From: Gottfriedia acidiceleris | GTDB lineage: Bacteria > Bacillota > Bacilli > Bacillales > Bacillaceae_G | NCBI RefSeq assembly: GCF_004138285.1 | Contig: NZ_SCFN01000005.1 | Span: forward strand, 124,001 to 188,000 | DNA: 64,000 bases | Direction of reading: 5' to 3' | Shown: piece by piece, positions 46,443-57,176 of the stretch | Layout of the letters: every line of letters starts with the position of its first letter | Position numbering within the stretch: position 1 is the stretch's first letter | Notes under the pieces: model-generated | What the model was told of the DNA's origin: nothing | Seen by the model: only the letters and a program-made list of their open reading frames with translations | Databases searched by the model: none | Translations under genes and position numbers: made by a program

Positions 46443-46484
46443 ATTTTGTTCACCTCTACTTCGTTTATGTATATGTACAAAACA

Positions 46485-47678
46485 TTACATTAATGGAGAA
46501 AGGAGCTTAGATAAAAGCTTGCGACACTTCCATAAGAATGCTGTATTTTTATAATGCCCAATAGGATATGATTTTGAGCGTTCTAAGTCCTTTATAAATA
46601 TTTCCTTGATCTTCAATATGAAAGACTCACTTGAAAAAATACAGCTCCATTCATCATTTATGCAAAGACTTCTACGGTCAAAGTTAACGGATCCTACATC
46701 ACAGCAACAATCATCGATGAGTAGTACCTTAGCATGAAAGAAACCCTTTTGATAATGAAAAACTTCCCCACCACCTTCTAAAATTAAAAGGAGATGTGGA
46801 AAACTCGCCTCTTTAACTAGTCTATGGTCTTCTTTTTCTGGAATCATTACACATATGTGGACGCCTCGATTAAGAGCGGCTAGAAGTGCGTCCATCAGTT
46901 TTTTTGTTGGAATAAAATAAGGTGTACCAATATAAATATGTTTTTTTGCCTGATCTATTAAATCTTTATATAGGTTCTCAATGCGCACAAAGTCTGACGA
47001 ATAGAAGTGATGCTCGATTTTCCCTTTTACTAATTCATCGTCATTAATTAGCGTAAAAGATTCTCCACCACTTCTAACCCAGTCTATTAAAAATTGTACG
47101 TGCAAATCTTTTACACCCTCACCAGTCATTCGAATATGATAATCTCTCCAGTAACCTAATTCTTCATCAAAACCAATATATTCTTTACCAATATTAAAAC
47201 CACCAAAATAGCCGGTTTTTTGATCTATTACTGTAATCTTCCGATGGTTACGGTGTTGAAATCGATAGAGAGTATATGGAAATCCGGTTCGACGATTAAA
47301 AAGTACTTCTACGCCATTTTCTTTTAGTTTTTTTATTCTTTTACGCTTAAGTCTAAAACTGCCGATCCAATCAACAAGCAGACGTACTTGTAATCCTTCC
47401 CGAGCTTTTCTTTCGAGTAGTGATAAGAATTTTTCAGATGTTTCATCGTTTCGAACAATATAAAAAAGCATAGAAATGCTACTATTCGCCTTTTTTATAT
47501 CGTCTAGAAGATGCTTGTATAAGTCATTACCATCCGTTATTAACATTGTTTCACTATATCTTTTTTTAAATGGACAAGTTTCATCATATTTATGAAAGGC
47601 TTTATAACCAAAATAAAGATCTAAGCTAGCAAGGAGTATAAGAAAGAGTAGAGCAATTAAGCAAATGCAAAGAATCAT
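46485..47678 (-). CDS. clsB: Cardiolipin synthase-like phospholipase D protein
   Basis: A 397-residue membrane-anchored protein with one N-terminal helix and two PLD active-site motifs: HRKITVIDQKTGYFGGFN and HAKVLLIDDCCCDVGSVNFD. This two-HKD layout makes cardiolipin from two phosphatidylglycerols. By neighbours (uvsE, fadF) it corresponds to the minor synthase YwjE of B. subtilis. It is shorter at the N terminus than the main ClsA enzyme, which has two helices. Confidence 0.88.
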   Translation of the reverse strand: MILCICLIALLFLILLASLDLYFGYKAFHKYDETCPFKKRYSETMLITDGNDLYKHLLDDIKKANSSISMLFYIVRNDETSEKFLSLLERKAREGLQVRLLVDWIGSFRLKRKRIKKLKENGVEVLFNRRTGFPYTLYRFQHRNHRKITVIDQKTGYFGGFNIGKEYIGFDEELGYWRDYHIRMTGEGVKDLHVQFLIDWVRSGGESFTLINDDELVKGKIEHHFYSSDFVRIENLYKDLIDQAKKHIYIGTPYFIPTKKLMDALLAALNRGVHICVMIPEKEDHRLVKEASFPHLLLILEGGGEVFHYQKGFFHAKVLLIDDCCCDVGSVNFDRRSLCINDEWSCIFSSESFILKIKEIFIKDLERSKSYPIGHYKNTAFLWKCRKLLSKLLSPLM

Positions 47679-47770
47679 ATAATTAAACTCCTTTACCTTT
47701 TACGTGTTGATAGTATGACCATATACATTGAAGAATATGAAAAAGAGCCAATTTAAAATGAAAAAGTATT

Positions 47771-47788
47771 TGACTGAATAGTCATTCA
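47771..47788. promoter_or_regulatory. FadR operator upstream of fadF
   Basis: TGACTGAATAGTCATTCA matches the Bacillus FadR box TGAATGAMTANTCATTCA at all but one position. FadR represses fatty-acid degradation genes, and long-chain acyl-CoA relieves it. Confidence 0.85.
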
Positions 47789-47891
47789 TTATATAATTGA
47801 AGTATATATTTTCTGAATATTATTATGGTTATAAATTTTTAAAAAGTAAGCGTTTTATTTATAGCCGAGAAAATTGGGGGAGGAATACATC

Positions 47892-50000
47892 ATGGATCAT
47901 GCACTTTTGTATTTGAACGCACTGGGGTTTGTGGCAATTACAGTTTATGCAATTTATTTATTCATTTACCTAATTAAAACAAGAATTGCCTACATTAAAC
48001 TTGGTAAAAAAGAAGAATTTGAAAGAAATTTGAAAGATCGCTTTCAAAAAATTTGGGTGAATGTTTTCGGACAAAAAAAGCTATTGAAAGATAAGAAAAG
48101 TGGATTTATTCATTTGTTATTCTTTTATGGATTCATTTTAGTTCAAGCGGGAGCTTTAGACTTTATTTTAAGAGGTCTTGTTCCTGGAGTACATTTACCA
48201 CTTGGACCATTATATGGTGCATTTACATTTTTTGAAGAAATCGTTGCGTTACTAATATTGGTGGCAGTTGTTTGGGCCTTCCATAGACGATATATTGAAA
48301 AATTGGTTCGATTAAAAAGAGGTTGGAAAAGCGGGTTAGTTTTAATCTTCATTGGTTTATTAATGTTATCAACACTGTTTGGTAATGGTATGGGAATCAT
48401 TTGGAGTGGGGAAGGAACGAGCTTTCACGAACCAATCGCATCCTTAGTTGCCACAATTTTTAACGGCATTAGTAAGCCTTTAGCCATTTCATTCTTTTAT
48501 GTTGCTTGGTGGACTCACTTAATTTCGCTTTTAACGTTCTTAGTGTATGTACCTCAATCAAAACACGCACATTTACTTGCTGGTCCAGCGAACGTTTATT
48601 TTAATCGTTTAACGAAAGCAGGAAAATTAGAAAAAATAGATTTTGAAGATGAAACACAAGAGACATTTGGTGTTGGAAAAATTAGCGACTTCCGTCAGTC
48701 ACAATTAATTGACTTATATGCTTGTGTAGAATGTGGTCGTTGTACAAATGTCTGTCCAGCAACTGCAACTGGAAAAATGCTGTCACCAATGGATTTAATA
48801 TTAAAACTTCGTGACCATCTAACTGAAACCGGTGCTGTTGTAACGTCTCGTGCACCTTGGGTTCCAACTGTTGCATTTTCAAAGACAAAAGGAAATCAAT
48901 TAGCATTTGCTTCACAAGGAAACCAAGAAACAGCAGCAACATTGGAATATAGTCCAAGTTTAATTGGTGACGTAATTACTGAAGAAGAGATTTGGGCATG
49001 TACAACTTGTCGTAACTGTGAAGATCAATGTCCTGTAATGAATGAGCATGTTGAAAAGGTAATTGATTTACGTCGTTATTTAGTTTTAACAGAAGGTAAG
49101 ATGCAACCAGATGCTCAACGTGCAATGACAAATATAGAGCGTCAAGGAAATCCATGGGGATTAAATCGTAAAGACCGTGAAAACTGGAGAGAACTTGATG
49201 AAAGTATTCATATCCCAACTGTAAAAGAAGCTCAAAAAGCTGGAGAAGAAGTTGATTACTTATTCTGGGTTGGTTCAATGGGTTCATATGATAATCGAAG
49301 CCAAAAAATCGCATTAGCATTTGCGAAACTTATGAATGAAGCTGGAATTAAGTTTGCTATTTTAGGTAATAAGGAGAAAAATTCTGGTGATACACCTAGA
49401 CGATTAGGTCAAGAATTCTTATTCCAAGAGTTAGCAAGTAATAATATAGCAGAAATTGAAAAAGCGGGAGTAAGTAAATTAGTAACAATTGACCCGCATG
49501 CTTATAACACATTTAAAAATGAATATCCTGATTTTGGTTTACAAATTGAAGTTTATCATCATACAGAATTATTATCTCAATGGGTTAAAGAAGGTAAGTT
49601 AAAGCCAGTTCATCAAGTAAACGAAGTGATTACTTACCATGATTCCTGCTATTTAGGTCGATACAATGAAGTTTACGAAGCTCCTAGGGATATTCTTCGT
49701 GCTATTCCTGGCGTCAAGCTTGTCGAAATGGAGCGTAAACGTGAAACAGGTATGTGCTGTGGAGCGGGTGGAGGATTAATGTGGATGGAAGAGCATGTTG
49801 GTAATCGTATTAATGTAACGCGTACTGAACAAGCACTTGCAGTTAGTCCAAATGTAATTGGAACAGGTTGTCCTTATTGCTTAACAATGCTATCAGATGG
49901 AACAAAAGCAAAAGAAGTCGAAGAAAGTGTTAAAACACTAGATATAGCAGAGCTTTTAGAGTTATCGATTTTTGGTGACAAACAAAACCAAGCTTCATAA
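47892..50000 (+). CDS. fadF: FadF: membrane iron-sulfur oxidoreductase of beta-oxidation
   Basis: The N-terminal 230 residues contain about six membrane helices (NarI/heterodisulfide reductase gamma-like). Two 4Fe-4S motifs follow (CVECGRCTNVCPA and CTTCRNCEDQCPV), then two CCG-type domains (SCYLGRYNEVY, MCCGAGGG, TGCPYCLTML). It probably takes electrons from acyl-CoA dehydrogenases via ETF and passes them to menaquinone. In B. subtilis the homologue YwjF is in the FadR regulon with acdA. ATG 47892 follows GGGGGAGGAA; an in-frame TTG at 47874 precedes that site. Confidence 0.92.
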   Translation: MDHALLYLNALGFVAITVYAIYLFIYLIKTRIAYIKLGKKEEFERNLKDRFQKIWVNVFGQKKLLKDKKSGFIHLLFFYGFILVQAGALDFILRGLVPGVHLPLGPLYGAFTFFEEIVALLILVAVVWAFHRRYIEKLVRLKRGWKSGLVLIFIGLLMLSTLFGNGMGIIWSGEGTSFHEPIASLVATIFNGISKPLAISFFYVAWWTHLISLLTFLVYVPQSKHAHLLAGPANVYFNRLTKAGKLEKIDFEDETQETFGVGKISDFRQSQLIDLYACVECGRCTNVCPATATGKMLSPMDLILKLRDHLTETGAVVTSRAPWVPTVAFSKTKGNQLAFASQGNQETAATLEYSPSLIGDVITEEEIWACTTCRNCEDQCPVMNEHVEKVIDLRRYLVLTEGKMQPDAQRAMTNIERQGNPWGLNRKDRENWRELDESIHIPTVKEAQKAGEEVDYLFWVGSMGSYDNRSQKIALAFAKLMNEAGIKFAILGNKEKNSGDTPRRLGQEFLFQELASNNIAEIEKAGVSKLVTIDPHAYNTFKNEYPDFGLQIEVYHHTELLSQWVKEGKLKPVHQVNEVITYHDSCYLGRYNEVYEAPRDILRAIPGVKLVEMERKRETGMCCGAGGGLMWMEEHVGNRINVTRTEQALAVSPNVIGTGCPYCLTMLSDGTKAKEVEESVKTLDIAELLELSIFGDKQNQAS

Positions 50001-50037
50001 AAGTTCTATAACTTTTCAATTTTCATAAATTAACAAT

Positions 50038-50097
50038 GAAAGGTGTGCAATTTGTACACCTTTCAGACTGTAGTTAAGTTTTTCAATCAGTCTGAAA
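50038..50097. terminator. Two overlapping hairpins between fadF and the thiolase gene
   Basis: GAAAGGTGT (50038-50046) pairs with ACACCTTTC (50056-50064). TTTCAGACTG (50061-50070) pairs perfectly with CAGTCTGAAA (50088-50097). The two share bases 50061-50064 and so compete slightly. Neither has a strong T tract. Confidence 0.5.
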
Positions 50098-50206
50098 ATC
50101 GAGTTTCTTGTTTTATAAAACTTTGTATACCTTTTATTTGGAGAATTGATTTTTATAGGATTTTTTTATAGAGGAGAAATTGATAAAATTTTAGGGGGAA
50201 AATGGG

Positions 50207-51388
50207 ATGAGTAAAACAGTTATAGTAAGTGCAGTTCGTACACCATTAGGACGTTTTGGAGGCGCGTTAAAGGGCTTTAGTGCTGCCCAGTTAGGTGGTT
50301 TCGCAATTAAAGAAACTTTGAGCCGTGTTAACCATCCGTTAGAATCAATTGATGATGTAATAATGGGAACTGTTTTACAAGGTGGGCAAGGACAATTACC
50401 TTCAAGACAGGCACTTCGTAATGCAGGACTACCTTGGGAAACAAGATCAGAAACAATAAATAAAGTATGCGCATCTGGTATGCGTAGTGTGATGCTTTCT
50501 GATTTATTGATTCGATCTGGTGAAAGTAAACGTATAGTTGCAGGTGGAATGGAATCCATGAGTAATACACCTTTTTATCAAACCTCTTTAAGATGGGGAA
50601 ATAAAATGGGGAATACAGAGTTAAAAGATGGTCTTCTAGTGGATGGTTTAACTTGTTCATTTACTGGAGTTCATATGGGTACATATGGAAGTGAAGCTGC
50701 TAAAATCGAAGACATATCTCGTGAGCAACAAGATGAGTGGGCACTTCGTAGTCATCAACTTGCGATTGAATCGATTAAAACAGGTAAATTTAAAGAAGAG
50801 ATTGTAACGATTGAGTCCGTTGGCAAAAAAGGAGTCGTTACAAAAATTGAAGTAGATGAGTGTCCAAGGGAGGATACTACTATTGAAAAATTGGCTAAGT
50901 TATCACCAGCATTTGATCGTGACGGAACAATCACAGCTGGTAATGCACCTGGACTCAATGACGGAGCTGCAGCTCTTTTATTAATGAGTGAGGAAGATGC
51001 AAAACTAAATGGCTACTTACCATTAGCTACAATTGTTGCAACAGAATCAATTGCTGTAGAAGCAAAGGACTTCCCAAGAACTCCAGGATATGTTATTCAA
51101 AAATTATTACAAAAAACAAATAAAAAGATTTCTGATATTGACTTATTTGAAATTAACGAAGCATTTGCAGCAGTAGTTTTAGCAAGTTCGAAAATTGCGG
51201 ATATACCTTTAGAAAAAATAAATGTAAATGGAGGCGCAATTGCTCTAGGACATCCAATTGGAGCAAGTGGTGCAAGAATCATCGTCTCATTAATTAATGC
51301 TCTTAAGGCAAGAGGCGGCGGCCTAGGAATTGCTGCAATCTGCAGCGGCGGTGGTCAAGGAGACGCAGTCTTAGTAGAGGTACGATAA
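50207..51388 (+). CDS. Thiolase (acetyl-CoA C-acyltransferase)
   Basis: A 393-residue thiolase catalysing the last beta-oxidation step or acetoacetyl-CoA formation. The nucleophile C88 lies in TINKVCASGMRSV, the histidine in GGAIALGHPIGASGAR and the second cysteine in AICSGGGQGDA. The size and sequence resemble MmgA-type acetyl-CoA acetyltransferases more than FadA; the chain-length preference cannot be read. It lies between fadF and acdA, an arrangement found in other bacilli but not in B. subtilis. Confidence 0.93.
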   Translation: MSKTVIVSAVRTPLGRFGGALKGFSAAQLGGFAIKETLSRVNHPLESIDDVIMGTVLQGGQGQLPSRQALRNAGLPWETRSETINKVCASGMRSVMLSDLLIRSGESKRIVAGGMESMSNTPFYQTSLRWGNKMGNTELKDGLLVDGLTCSFTGVHMGTYGSEAAKIEDISREQQDEWALRSHQLAIESIKTGKFKEEIVTIESVGKKGVVTKIEVDECPREDTTIEKLAKLSPAFDRDGTITAGNAPGLNDGAAALLLMSEEDAKLNGYLPLATIVATESIAVEAKDFPRTPGYVIQKLLQKTNKKISDIDLFEINEAFAAVVLASSKIADIPLEKINVNGGAIALGHPIGASGARIIVSLINALKARGGGLGIAAICSGGGQGDAVLVEVR

Positions 51389-51391
51389 GAG

Positions 51392-51498
51392 AGAAAAGCA
51401 AGAAATGCAGTGTATGGGTAGCAGGAAAGGTATGGAGGGAAATACATCCTTCTACCAAAATACTGCCTCCCTTAAGCTGTTATTTTTCTTGCTTTTCT
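51392..51498. repeat. Long structured hairpin after the thiolase gene
   Basis: A 14-bp perfect outer stem (51392-51405 with 51485-51498) encloses GCAGT/ACTGC (51407-51411 with 51462-51466), GGTAG/CTACC (51417-51421 with 51452-51456) and an inner AAGG/CCTT stem. T-rich DNA follows, so it can act as a terminator, but it is far larger than needed. Confidence 0.65.
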
Positions 51499-51638
51499 AT
51501 TTTTGCCTACTAACTTGATCTTGTTTTTCCTTCCTTCCAGACTTAAAAATTTTTCTACAAAAAATAACAGGAATTTTCAGATTTTTGTCTAATATTATAC
51601 GAAGTAGACTATCTTTTTAGTCAAAGTAGAAAATATTT

Positions 51639-51652
51639 TGTTAACGCTTACA
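51639..51652 (+). promoter_or_regulatory. Possible cre site upstream of acdA
   Basis: TGTTAACGCTTACA matches the CcpA consensus TGWAANCGNTNWCA with one mismatch. It lies 138 bases before the acdA start and would mediate glucose repression. Confidence 0.6.
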
Positions 51653-51789
51653 AAAATCGACAAAAACAACATGGCAGTGATAAGGAAGCAATTAAGTTAA
51701 GGGGAATAGGATATAAAATAATTATCTTTAATTAAGACCTTTCATTTGATTGTGATCCTTGTCCTAGCAAAAATCGGGGGAAATGATCT

Positions 51790-52920
51790 ATGCAATTTCG
51801 TTTAAGTGAAGAACATGAAATGATTCGTAAAATGGTAAGAGATTTTGCTAGAAATGAGGTTGCTCCGTCAGCTGCTGAGCGTGATGAGCATGAAAAATTT
51901 GATCGTTCAATTTTTGATCAAATGGCTGAGTTGGGATTAACAGGTATTCCATTCCCAGAGGAATATGGTGGAATCGGTAGTGATTATTTAGCTTACGTTA
52001 TCGCAGTTGAAGAGCTTTCTAGAGTTTGTGCATCAACAGGTGTAACTTTATCAGCACACACTTCATTAGCTAGTTGGCCGATATATAAATTTGGTACTGA
52101 AGAACAAAAACAAAAATTCTTAAAACCGTTAGCACAAGGAACAAAAATCGGTGCTTATGGATTAACTGAACCAGGATCTGGATCAGATGCTGGTGGTATG
52201 AGAACGACTGCTAGAAAAGAAGGAAACGAATATATTTTAAATGGTTCAAAAATATTTATTACTAACGGTGGAGAAGCGGAAATTTACGTAGTATTTGCGG
52301 TGACTGACCCTACAAATAAACATGGTGTTTCAGCATTTATCGTTGAAAGTGATACACCAGGTTTTTCAGTTGGTAAGAAAGAAAGTAAATTAGGTATTCG
52401 TTCATCGCCAACAACTGAAATTATTTTTGAAGAATGCCGTATCCCAGCTGAAAACCTATTAGGTGAAGAAGGTAAAGGATTTAAAGTTGCAATGCAAACT
52501 CTTGATGGGGGTAGAAATGGTATCGCTGCTCAGGCAGTAGGTATTGCACAAGGTGCATTAGATGCGTCAGTTGATTATGCTAAAGAGCGTGTTCAATTTG
52601 GTAAACCAATTATTGCTCAACAAGGTATCTCATTTAAACTTGCTGATATGGCTACAAGTATCGAAGCTTCTCGTCTATTAACTTATCAGGCTGCATGGTT
52701 AGAATCTAATGGACTTCCTTATGGTAAGGAATCTGCAATGTCTAAATTACTTGCAGGAGATACTGCAATGAAAGTTACAACAGAGGCAGTACAAGTTTTC
52801 GGTGGATATGGATATACGAAGGATTATCCGGTAGAGCGCTTTATGAGAGATGCTAAAATCACTCAAATCTATGAAGGAACACAAGAAATTCAAAAACTAG
52901 TAATCTCAAGAATGCTGTAA
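51790..52920 (+). CDS. acdA: Acyl-CoA dehydrogenase
   Basis: A 376-residue FAD enzyme that introduces the 2,3-double bond into acyl-CoA. It has the [15 protein letters not shown] signature, the FAD-binding [23 protein letters not shown] and the catalytic glutamate E362 in YEGTQEIQ. The length and position fit the short-chain/branched-chain type and B. subtilis AcdA. Electrons go to ETF and probably on to FadF encoded two genes upstream. Confidence 0.93.
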   Translation: MQFRLSEEHEMIRKMVRDFARNEVAPSAAERDEHEKFDRSIFDQMAELGLTGIPFPEEYGGIGSDYLAYVIAVEELSRVCASTGVTLSAHTSLASWPIYKFGTEEQKQKFLKPLAQGTKIGAYGLTEPGSGSDAGGMRTTARKEGNEYILNGSKIFITNGGEAEIYVVFAVTDPTNKHGVSAFIVESDTPGFSVGKKESKLGIRSSPTTEIIFEECRIPAENLLGEEGKGFKVAMQTLDGGRNGIAAQAVGIAQGALDASVDYAKERVQFGKPIIAQQGISFKLADMATSIEASRLLTYQAAWLESNGLPYGKESAMSKLLAGDTAMKVTTEAVQVFGGYGYTKDYPVERFMRDAKITQIYEGTQEIQKLVISRML

Positions 52921-52967
52921 AAATAAAATATTTATTCTTCTTTTCGCATTACGAATGATTAGGATAG

Positions 52968-53012
52968 CTTGGTACAAGGAATATGGATTACCCTTTACCA
53001 AGTTTTCTTTTA
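52968..53012 (+). terminator. Terminator between acdA and icmF
   Basis: CTTGGTA (52968-52974) pairs with TACCAAG (52996-53002), followed by TTTTCTTTT. The loop is 21 bases, so it may be leaky and allow read-through into icmF. Confidence 0.65.
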
Positions 53013-53049
53013 CAAAAAAAGGTAATTATAATTTCGGGGGATGATTAGT

Positions 53050-56000
53050 ATGGTAGAAAAGTATCAAGCTAAGCACAAGATTCGTTTCGTTACTGCATCA
53101 AGCTTATTTGATGGCCATGACGTGTCAATCAATATGATTAGAAGATTACTGCAAGAAAATGGTGTTGAAGTTGTTCATTTAGGCCATAACCGCTCTGTTG
53201 AAGAAATTATTAACGCAGCAATTCAAGAGGATGTACAAGGTATTTCAATTTCTTCCTACCAAGGTGGACATATGGAGTACTTTAAATATATGTACGACTT
53301 GCTTCAAGAAAGAGGCGCTTCTCACATCAAGTTATTTGGTGGCGGTGGTGGCGTAATTTTGCCTAAAGAGCAAGAGGAGCTAGAAGCATACGGAATCACT
53401 AAAATCTATTCACCTGAAGACGGCCGTATAATGGGACTTCAAGGAATGATTAATCATATGTTACAAAGCACAGATTTTCTTCCACCTTTGAAAGACTTAG
53501 AGAACGTTCAAAAACTATCTGCTACAAATCATAAAGAAATTGCTAGATTTATTACTTTAGCTGAAAATAAAGGTTCTCTAGATTCAAGCTTAGAGATGGC
53601 TGCAACTTTAGAAAAATCAGAAACTAGTAAAAGTGTAGTAATTGGTATGACTGGTACTGGTGGAGCGGGTAAGAGTTCATTAACGGATGAGCTAGTACGC
53701 CGTTTTATTCAAGAGTTTCCAGAAAAAACAATCGGTATTGTTTCAATTGATCCAACAAAACGTAAAACAGGTGGAGCACTATTAGGTGATCGTATTCGTA
53801 TGAATTCAATTCACCATCCAAATGTGTATATGAGAAGTTTAGCTACTCGAGATAGTCAATCTGAAATCTCAAATGCATTAGAGGATGCTATTTCAATCTT
53901 AAAATCAGCTGATTTTGACGTTATTTTTGTTGAAACAAGTGGTATAGGTCAAGGTGATGCTGCAATTACCCAATACAGTGATATTCATCTGTATGTTATG
54001 ACAAGTGAATTTGGAGCACCTTCTCAATTAGAAAAAATTGATATGATTGACTTTGCGGATTTGATTGCAATTAATAAATTTGAACGTCAAGGGTCAGAAG
54101 ATGCATTACGTCTTGTTCAGAAACAATATCAACGTAGTAGACATCTTTTCCATGATGATATAGCTACAATGCCTGTATACGGAACAATAGCTAGCCAGTT
54201 CAACGATGCAGGAACTAATAATTTATTTTTAGCTTTAACAAAATCAATTGAAAAACATACTGCAAATGAGTGGAATACGACATATATTAAGCCGGGTAAT
54301 GTTGAGAAACAACATGTCATTATTCCAAGTAATCGTCGTTTTTATTTAAGAGAAATTGCAGAAACTGTAAGAAATTATCACGAAAACACTGAAGTTGAGG
54401 CAGCAAAAGCTTCAAAGCTTTATCAAATTGAAGGAACACTGTCTGAAATAGAGTCACAAAATATTGAAGACGCAAAACATACATTAATAGATTTGAAAAA
54501 TAAATTTGAAGAATCTCTTGCTCCATCTACAAAACAAGCTCTAAATCATTTTAAATTGATTAAAGAAGCATATTCACAAGATCAACTAATTCAAAAAATT
54601 AGAGATAAAGAAATTAAAGTTGAGTTAACAACGACAACTTTATCGGGCACAAAAATACCGAAAGTATCTGTACCTACTTATCGAGATTATGGAGATTTAT
54701 TAAGATGGGTAGCGAAAGAAAACGTGCCTGGATACTTCCCATTTACAGCTGGAGTTTTCCCATTCAAGCGTCAAGACGAAGATCCGAAGAGACAGTTTGC
54801 TGGTGAGGGACCGCCAAGCAGAACAAATAAACGATTCCACTATCTATGTGAGAATGACCCAGCTAAACGTTTAAGTACAGCATTTGATTCAGTAACTCTA
54901 TACGGTGAAGACCCAGCAATCCGTCCTGATATTTTTGGGAAAATTGGTGAGAGTGGAGTAAATGTATGTACTTTAGATAATATGATTGAACTTTACAATG
55001 GCTTTGATTTATGTAGTCCTTCAACATCCGTTTCAATGACAATTAACGGTCCAGCACCAATTATTTTAGCTATGTTCTTAAATACCGCTATTCATCAACA
55101 AGTTGAAATAAAAGAAAAAGAACTGGGCCGAATTTTAACAGTTGAAGAATTCACTGAAATAAAGCGAGTAACTTTACAAAAAGTTCGTGGTACTGTTCAA
55201 GCTGATATTTTAAAAGAGGATCAAGGGCAAAATACATGTATTTTCTCAACAGAATTCGCTTTAAAAATGATGGGCGATATTCAACAGTATTTTATTGATA
55301 ATAGTGTTCGTAATTATTATTCAGTTTCAATTTCTGGATACCATATTGCTGAAGCTGGAGCAAATCCGATTTCGCAACTTGCATTCACTTTATCAAATGG
55401 ATTTACTTACGTTGAATATTATTTAAGTCGAGGCATGAAAATCGATGATTTTGCACATAATTTATCGTTCTTCTTTAGTAATGGACTTGATGCTGAGTAC
55501 TCAGTAATAGGACGTGTAGCAAGAAGAATTTGGGCTGTTACTATGAAAGAAAAATATGGTGCATCTGAACGAAGCCAAAAACTTAAATACCATGTTCAAA
55601 CATCAGGTCGCTCACTACATGCTCAAGAGATGGCGTTTAATGATATACGTACAACGTTACAAGCGTTACTAGCTTTATATGATAACTGTAACTCACTTCA
55701 TACAAATGCATATGATGAGGCTGTCACAACTCCTACTGAGGAATCTGTACGTCGTGCAATGGCGATTCAGCTTATTATTCAAAAAGAAAATGGTTTATCG
55801 AAAAATGAAAATCCAATCCAAGGATCATTTATCATTGAGCAGCTAACAGACTTAGTAGAAGAAGCAGTCTTAAAAGAGTTTGAGAGAATCAGTGACCGTG
55901 GTGGCGTATTAGGTGCGATGGAGCTTCAATATCAACGTGGTAAAATTCAAGAAGAGTCACTTTATTATGAAACACTTAAACATAATGGTGATCTTCCAAT

Positions 56001-56289
56001 CATAGGAGTAAACTCTTACATCAATCCTAACGAACAAATGGAATCAATCAATACAATGGAAATTGCTAGATCAAGCTACGAAGAAAAACAATCGCAAATT
56101 GATCATGTAGAGCAATTCCAAGTGAAACATAAATTAGATGCACAAGTCGCTCTAGAACAATTAAAACAAGTTGCTCGTCAAAACGGCAATTTATTCGAAG
56201 AGCTAATGAATACCGTTCGTGTTGCTAGTTTAGGACAAATCACTCAAGCGTTATATGAAGTGGGCGGACAATACCGTAGAAATATGTAA
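53050..56289 (+). CDS. icmF: Fused isobutyryl-CoA mutase IcmF
   Basis: A 1079-residue three-part enzyme. The N-terminal B12-binding domain has the cobalamin motif [14 protein letters not shown] MeaI-like G-protein chaperone domain follows (Walker [18 protein letters not shown], near residues 197-213; then the [17 protein letters not shown] switch). The C-terminal half is the radical mutase barrel. It interconverts isobutyryl-CoA and n-butyryl-CoA, and isovaleryl/pivalyl-CoA in some homologues, linking valine or iso-fatty-acid breakdown with beta-oxidation. ATG 53050 is chosen because GGGGG lies 9 bases before it; ATG 53041 abuts that site. Confidence 0.93.
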   Translation: MVEKYQAKHKIRFVTASSLFDGHDVSINMIRRLLQENGVEVVHLGHNRSVEEIINAAIQEDVQGISISSYQGGHMEYFKYMYDLLQERGASHIKLFGGGGGVILPKEQEELEAYGITKIYSPEDGRIMGLQGMINHMLQSTDFLPPLKDLENVQKLSATNHKEIARFITLAENKGSLDSSLEMAATLEKSETSKSVVIGMTGTGGAGKSSLTDELVRRFIQEFPEKTIGIVSIDPTKRKTGGALLGDRIRMNSIHHPNVYMRSLATRDSQSEISNALEDAISILKSADFDVIFVETSGIGQGDAAITQYSDIHLYVMTSEFGAPSQLEKIDMIDFADLIAINKFERQGSEDALRLVQKQYQRSRHLFHDDIATMPVYGTIASQFNDAGTNNLFLALTKSIEKHTANEWNTTYIKPGNVEKQHVIIPSNRRFYLREIAETVRNYHENTEVEAAKASKLYQIEGTLSEIESQNIEDAKHTLIDLKNKFEESLAPSTKQALNHFKLIKEAYSQDQLIQKIRDKEIKVELTTTTLSGTKIPKVSVPTYRDYGDLLRWVAKENVPGYFPFTAGVFPFKRQDEDPKRQFAGEGPPSRTNKRFHYLCENDPAKRLSTAFDSVTLYGEDPAIRPDIFGKIGESGVNVCTLDNMIELYNGFDLCSPSTSVSMTINGPAPIILAMFLNTAIHQQVEIKEKELGRILTVEEFTEIKRVTLQKVRGTVQADILKEDQGQNTCIFSTEFALKMMGDIQQYFIDNSVRNYYSVSISGYHIAEAGANPISQLAFTLSNGFTYVEYYLSRGMKIDDFAHNLSFFFSNGLDAEYSVIGRVARRIWAVTMKEKYGASERSQKLKYHVQTSGRSLHAQEMAFNDIRTTLQALLALYDNCNSLHTNAYDEAVTTPTEESVRRAMAIQLIIQKENGLSKNENPIQGSFIIEQLTDLVEEAVLKEFERISDRGGVLGAMELQYQRGKIQEESLYYETLKHNGDLPIIGVNSYINPNEQMESINTMEIARSSYEEKQSQIDHVEQFQVKHKLDAQVALEQLKQVARQNGNLFEELMNTVRVASLGQITQALYEVGGQYRRNM

Positions 56290-56359
56290 AATAGAATTGC
56301 GAGAAGCCGTTTGTTCTGCTTTAAGACAGCACAAGGGGCATGTGACTGTAGCTAGGTAG

Positions 56360-56392
56360 AATGGGCGTCTTATAGGCGCTCATTTTACTATT
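56360..56392 (+). terminator. Terminator of icmF
   Basis: AATGGGCGTC (56360-56369) pairs with GGCGCTCATT (56375-56384, two G-T pairs), then TTACTATTTT. Confidence 0.75.
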
Positions 56393-56557
56393 TTCGCGAA
56401 AAATTAGTCTAATATTGAAAAATATAGACAAGGTGCTAGCATATTTAACTTAGTTTTGTTTATAATGAAAGATATGTATTTTATAACTAACTAGTAAAAT
56501 TTATACATAATGTTATTGAATTATGGTGAAAATATTATTTTTAAAGGAGTGCTTACC

Positions 56558-57106
56558 TTGAGTTTAAAGCAATACTCGGAAGAGCAATTAAAAGAATTAT
56601 CGCTTATTGAATTAGCATATGAACTTTTTTCTGAAACAAAGGAACCTATTTCTTTTTATGATTTAGTTGACCAAATGGCAACAGTTTTAGGTGTAACTAG
56701 AGAGGCACTTTTAGAAAAACTTCCTCAATTTTATACAGAATTAAATATTGATGGCCGTTTCGTATGTTTAGGTGAAAATCGTTGGGGATTACGTGCTTGG
56801 TACCCATATGATCAAGCCGAAGAAGAAGTATTACCTGTTGCAAAACCTAAGAAGAAGCGTAAACAATTGGAAGAAGATGATGAGTTCGAAGATTATGACG
56901 CATCTGAAGAAGATGAGTTTGAAGAGGAAGAACTTGAATTAGACGAGTTAGATGAAGATCTAGTTGATGATGATGAAACTGATGAGTTTGATGACGAAGA
57001 AATCGATGAAGATGACGAAGACCTAGAAATAGATGATGAAGATTTAGAGCTAGAAGATGAAGAAGATGAAGAATTAGATGAATTTGAAGAGGAAGAAGAA
57101 CTATAA
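56558..57106 (+). CDS. rpoE: RNA polymerase delta subunit
   Basis: A folded N-terminal HARE-HTH domain (residues 1-90, LKQYSEEQLKELSLIELAYE, LNIDGRFVCLGENRWGLRAWYP) is followed by a basic KPKKKRK patch and an extremely acidic disordered tail of about 75 residues. Delta reduces non-specific binding and speeds recycling of RNA polymerase in Firmicutes. TTG 56558, 9 bases after AAAGGAG, gives the family start; the frame is open upstream without a ribosome site. Confidence 0.94.
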   Translation: MSLKQYSEEQLKELSLIELAYELFSETKEPISFYDLVDQMATVLGVTREALLEKLPQFYTELNIDGRFVCLGENRWGLRAWYPYDQAEEEVLPVAKPKKKRKQLEEDDEFEDYDASEEDEFEEEELELDELDEDLVDDDETDEFDDEEIDEDDEDLEIDDEDLELEDEEDEELDEFEEEEEL

Positions 57107-57111
57107 GTTCT

Positions 57112-57150
57112 TGACTTTTAAGTACTGAATGAGTAGAATTCTTATTGGGC
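57112..57150 (+). promoter_or_regulatory. pyrG promoter with GGGC start
   Basis: TTGACT (57112-57117), 16-base spacer, TAGAAT (57134-57139), and the predicted start at 57147 in GGGCTC. In Bacillus pyrG, low CTP makes RNA polymerase stutter at GGG and add extra G residues. Confidence 0.82.
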
Positions 57151-57176
57151 TCTTTAAAAAGAACGAAATATATTTT

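Noticed and set aside
48976-49320. Minus-strand frames opposite fadF and the thiolase gene
   Set aside because: Leucine-rich shadows of well-supported plus-strand genes; no independent start signals.
52951-52968. Second FadR box before icmF (GAATGATTAG)
   Set aside because: Only the left half resembles the operator; the right half does not match.
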